7,014 nt of DNA from an uncultured Collinsella sp. (GTDB lineage Bacteria > Actinomycetota > Coriobacteriia > Coriobacteriales > Coriobacteriaceae). Shown in pieces: positions 5,961 to 7,014 of this stretch. Numbering within the stretch: position 1 is the stretch's first letter; every line of letters begins with the position of its first letter. The notes under the pieces are model-generated. The model saw only the letters and a program-made list of their open reading frames with translations, was not told the origin of the DNA and did not search any database. The stretch is taken from contig CAJLRE010000078.1 in NCBI GenBank assembly GCA_905208975.1, positions 1 to 7,014 on the forward strand, written 5' to 3'. The position numbers and the translations under genes were made by a program.

Positions 5961-5992
5961 CAATAAAGAGACTTGAACCGTGCGGAGCACAG
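5961..5992 (-). terminator. Weak possible terminator after the LysR gene
   Basis: On the minus strand a short stem CTGTGC / GCACGG (one G-T pair, three-base loop; 5992-5978) is followed by the T-rich stretch CTCTTTATT. The stem is short and the T-run broken, so termination would be partial at best. Confidence 0.25.
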
Positions 5993-5996
5993 CACC

Positions 5997-6893
5997 CTAG
6001 ATATGCTGACGAATCGCTTCGATATAGGCCTGCCCATAGCGCGTGAGCGTCGTATTTTTGCGCGTGATGATGCCAATCTCCATGTACTCGTCTACATCGA
6101 GCGGAATCGAGATGATGCCGGGACCGTTGAGCTCGTGACTGATCACGCCCGAGCATACCGTGTAGCCGTTGAGGCCCATGGCCAGGTTGAACAACGTCGC
6201 ACGGTCGCGCACGCGGATATTCTTGCGACGCTCAAAAGTCGAGGTCAGTTCCTCGGAATAGTAAAACGAGTTATAGCTGCCCTGCTCGTAGGACAGGAAC
6301 GGGTAGTCTTCCAAGTCCTCAAGCGTCACGCTCGAGCGGCCCGCCAGCGGATGGTCTGCGCACACGAAGACATGCGGCGTGGCGCAGAAGAGCCCCTCGA
6401 ATACGAGCTCGTTGGCGGCAAGCATGCGCTCGATAACCTCGCGGTTATGCTCGGATAAGTACAGGATGCCCAGTTCGCTTTTCATATGCGCGACGTCCTC
6501 GATAATCTCGTGAGTCTGCTCCTCGCGCAGGGTAAAGTCATAGCGCGCAGCATCGAACTCACGGATCACATCGACAAACGCATTAACGGCAAAGGAATAG
6601 TGCTGGCAGCTCACACTAAAGTGCGGCACCTGCTCGGATGCGCCCTTGTACTTGCCCTCGAGCAGATCCGCCTGGTCGAGCACCTGGCGCGCGTAGCCCA
6701 AGAAGGTCTCGCCCTCCTCGGACACAATGACACCCTTGTTGGTGCGCTCAAAGATGTGCACACCCATCTCGTTTTCGAGATCGCGAATCGACGCGGTAAT
6801 CGAAGGCTGCGACACAAAGAGCCGGCGCGAGGCCTCGGTGATGCTGCCGCATTCGGCAACTTTGACGACATACCTGAGCTGTTGAAGCTTCAT
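5997..6893 (-). CDS. LysR-type transcriptional regulator, MtaR/CpsY/MetR-like
   Basis: A 298-residue DNA-binding regulator of normal LysR length. Residues 1-60 form the winged helix-turn-helix, with SITEASRRLFVSQPSITA (17-34) covering the helix-turn-helix. A linker helix follows, then a periplasmic-binding-protein-like effector domain from about 90 to 298. Segments such as FSVSCQHYSFAVNAFV (92-107), SYNSFYYSEEL, RDRATLFNLAMGLNGYT and SIPLDVD closely resemble, from memory, streptococcal MtaR/CpsY, regulators of methionine uptake and synthesis. The methionine link is supported by the neighbouring MetE-like gene and the box between them. The effector is unknown. ATG 6893 is chosen because AGGGAGG (6899-6905) lies five bases upstream. 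The longer open frame to 7013 overlaps the preceding gene in another frame and is basic, low-quality sequence. It is in tandem with its presumed target rather than divergent, which is less common for LysR genes. Confidence 0.88.
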   Translation of the reverse strand: MKLQQLRYVVKVAECGSITEASRRLFVSQPSITASIRDLENEMGVHIFERTNKGVIVSEEGETFLGYARQVLDQADLLEGKYKGASEQVPHFSVSCQHYSFAVNAFVDVIREFDAARYDFTLREEQTHEIIEDVAHMKSELGILYLSEHNREVIERMLAANELVFEGLFCATPHVFVCADHPLAGRSSVTLEDLEDYPFLSYEQGSYNSFYYSEELTSTFERRKNIRVRDRATLFNLAMGLNGYTVCSGVISHELNGPGIISIPLDVDEYMEIGIITRKNTTLTRYGQAYIEAIRQHI

Positions 6894-6898
6894 GATGG

Positions 6899-6905
6899 CC
6901 TCCCT
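6899..6905 (-). promoter_or_regulatory. Ribosome binding site overlapping the upstream stop codon
   Basis: AGGGAGG on the minus strand is a near-ideal Shine-Dalgarno sequence, five bases from the LysR ATG. Its first two bases (6905-6904) are also the last two bases of the TAG that ends the preceding reading frame. Such overlap usually means co-transcription and coupled translation. Confidence 0.8.
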
Positions 6906-7014
6906 AGACGTCCGCGATACCCGAACCCGCCGCATCTGCCTGACGCATAAACGACGGCATCTCCCCCGTCGCGGCGCAGGCGGCAATCTGATGCAGAGCC
7001 CCGGCAACCGCATC
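6904..7014 (-). CDS. C-terminal end of an unrecognised protein (5' end outside window)
   Basis: Reading the minus strand from the window edge, one frame is open for 36 codons before TAG at 6906-6904. It gives a tail beginning DAVAGALHQIAACAATGEMP and ending GSGIADV. The composition is that of an ordinary soluble, alanine-rich actinobacterial protein. By contrast, the competing frame that extends the LysR gene is Arg/Pro/Cys-rich. The stop sits 10 bases before the LysR start and overlaps its ribosome binding site, so this gene is probably in the same operon. The fragment is too short to assign a family. It is short and has no start in the window, so it rests only on composition and the stop/ribosome-site arrangement. 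Confidence 0.6.
   Translation of the reverse strand, partial: DAVAGALHQIAACAATGEMPSFMRQADAAGSGIADV

Noticed and set aside
5842..5996. SAM riboswitch or T-box leader before the MetE-like gene
   Set aside because: The gap is only 155 bases and AT-rich, without the S-box stems, a T-box sequence or a terminator/anti-terminator pair. Dyad operators explain it better.
6894..7013. 40-residue N-terminal extension of the LysR regulator
   Set aside because: LysR proteins start a few residues before the helix-turn-helix, and the MKLQQLRYV start with AGGGAGG fits exactly. The extension is Arg/Cys/Pro-rich and overlaps a better open frame.

Overview
The window is high-GC bacterial DNA with strong Shine-Dalgarno sequences. 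Two adjacent surface proteins end in LAATGD-type sorting signals, and the remaining genes are mixed Gram-positive/actinobacterial housekeeping functions. This best fits a gut Coriobacteriia organism (Collinsella-like). That assignment is inference from signal style and protein flavour, because no rRNA or other marker gene is present.

Left half (plus strand). Positions 1-255 hold the C-terminal end of a sortase-anchored surface protein. A 271-base spacer follows, with a hairpin and an intrinsic terminator. A complete 596-residue paralogue (527-2317) comes next: signal peptide, right-handed beta-helix-like repeat body, Lys/Pro-rich wall-spanning linker and LAATGD anchor. The two genes are tandem duplicates whose anchor-coding ends match at 92 of 105 bases. 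After another intrinsic terminator (about 2375-2412) lies a stand-alone alpha/beta-hydrolase esterase (2525-3190). A symmetric terminator at 3189-3230 closes it and also serves the convergent genes on the other strand.

Right half (minus strand, read from the right edge). The C-terminal 36 residues of an unrecognised protein (7014-6904) are followed 10 bases later by a LysR-type regulator (6893-5997) that resembles the streptococcal MtaR/CpsY/MetR methionine regulators. Next are a 155-base regulatory gap, a short MetE-family methyltransferase (5841-4708) with all zinc ligands present, a 122-base gap, and a UraA-type uracil permease of the NCS2 family (4585-3251).

The most coherent functional story is in that 155-base gap. 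It contains an inverted repeat TATAG-N7-CTATA, with 8-base perfect arms overall, that has the architecture of the streptococcal MET-box. It lies between a MtaR-like regulator and a methionine-synthase-like gene. A separate perfect 14-base palindrome overlaps the most plausible promoter. No riboswitch, CRISPR array, insertion sequence, tRNA or rRNA was seen, and I found no convincing evidence of a wholly new multi-gene system.
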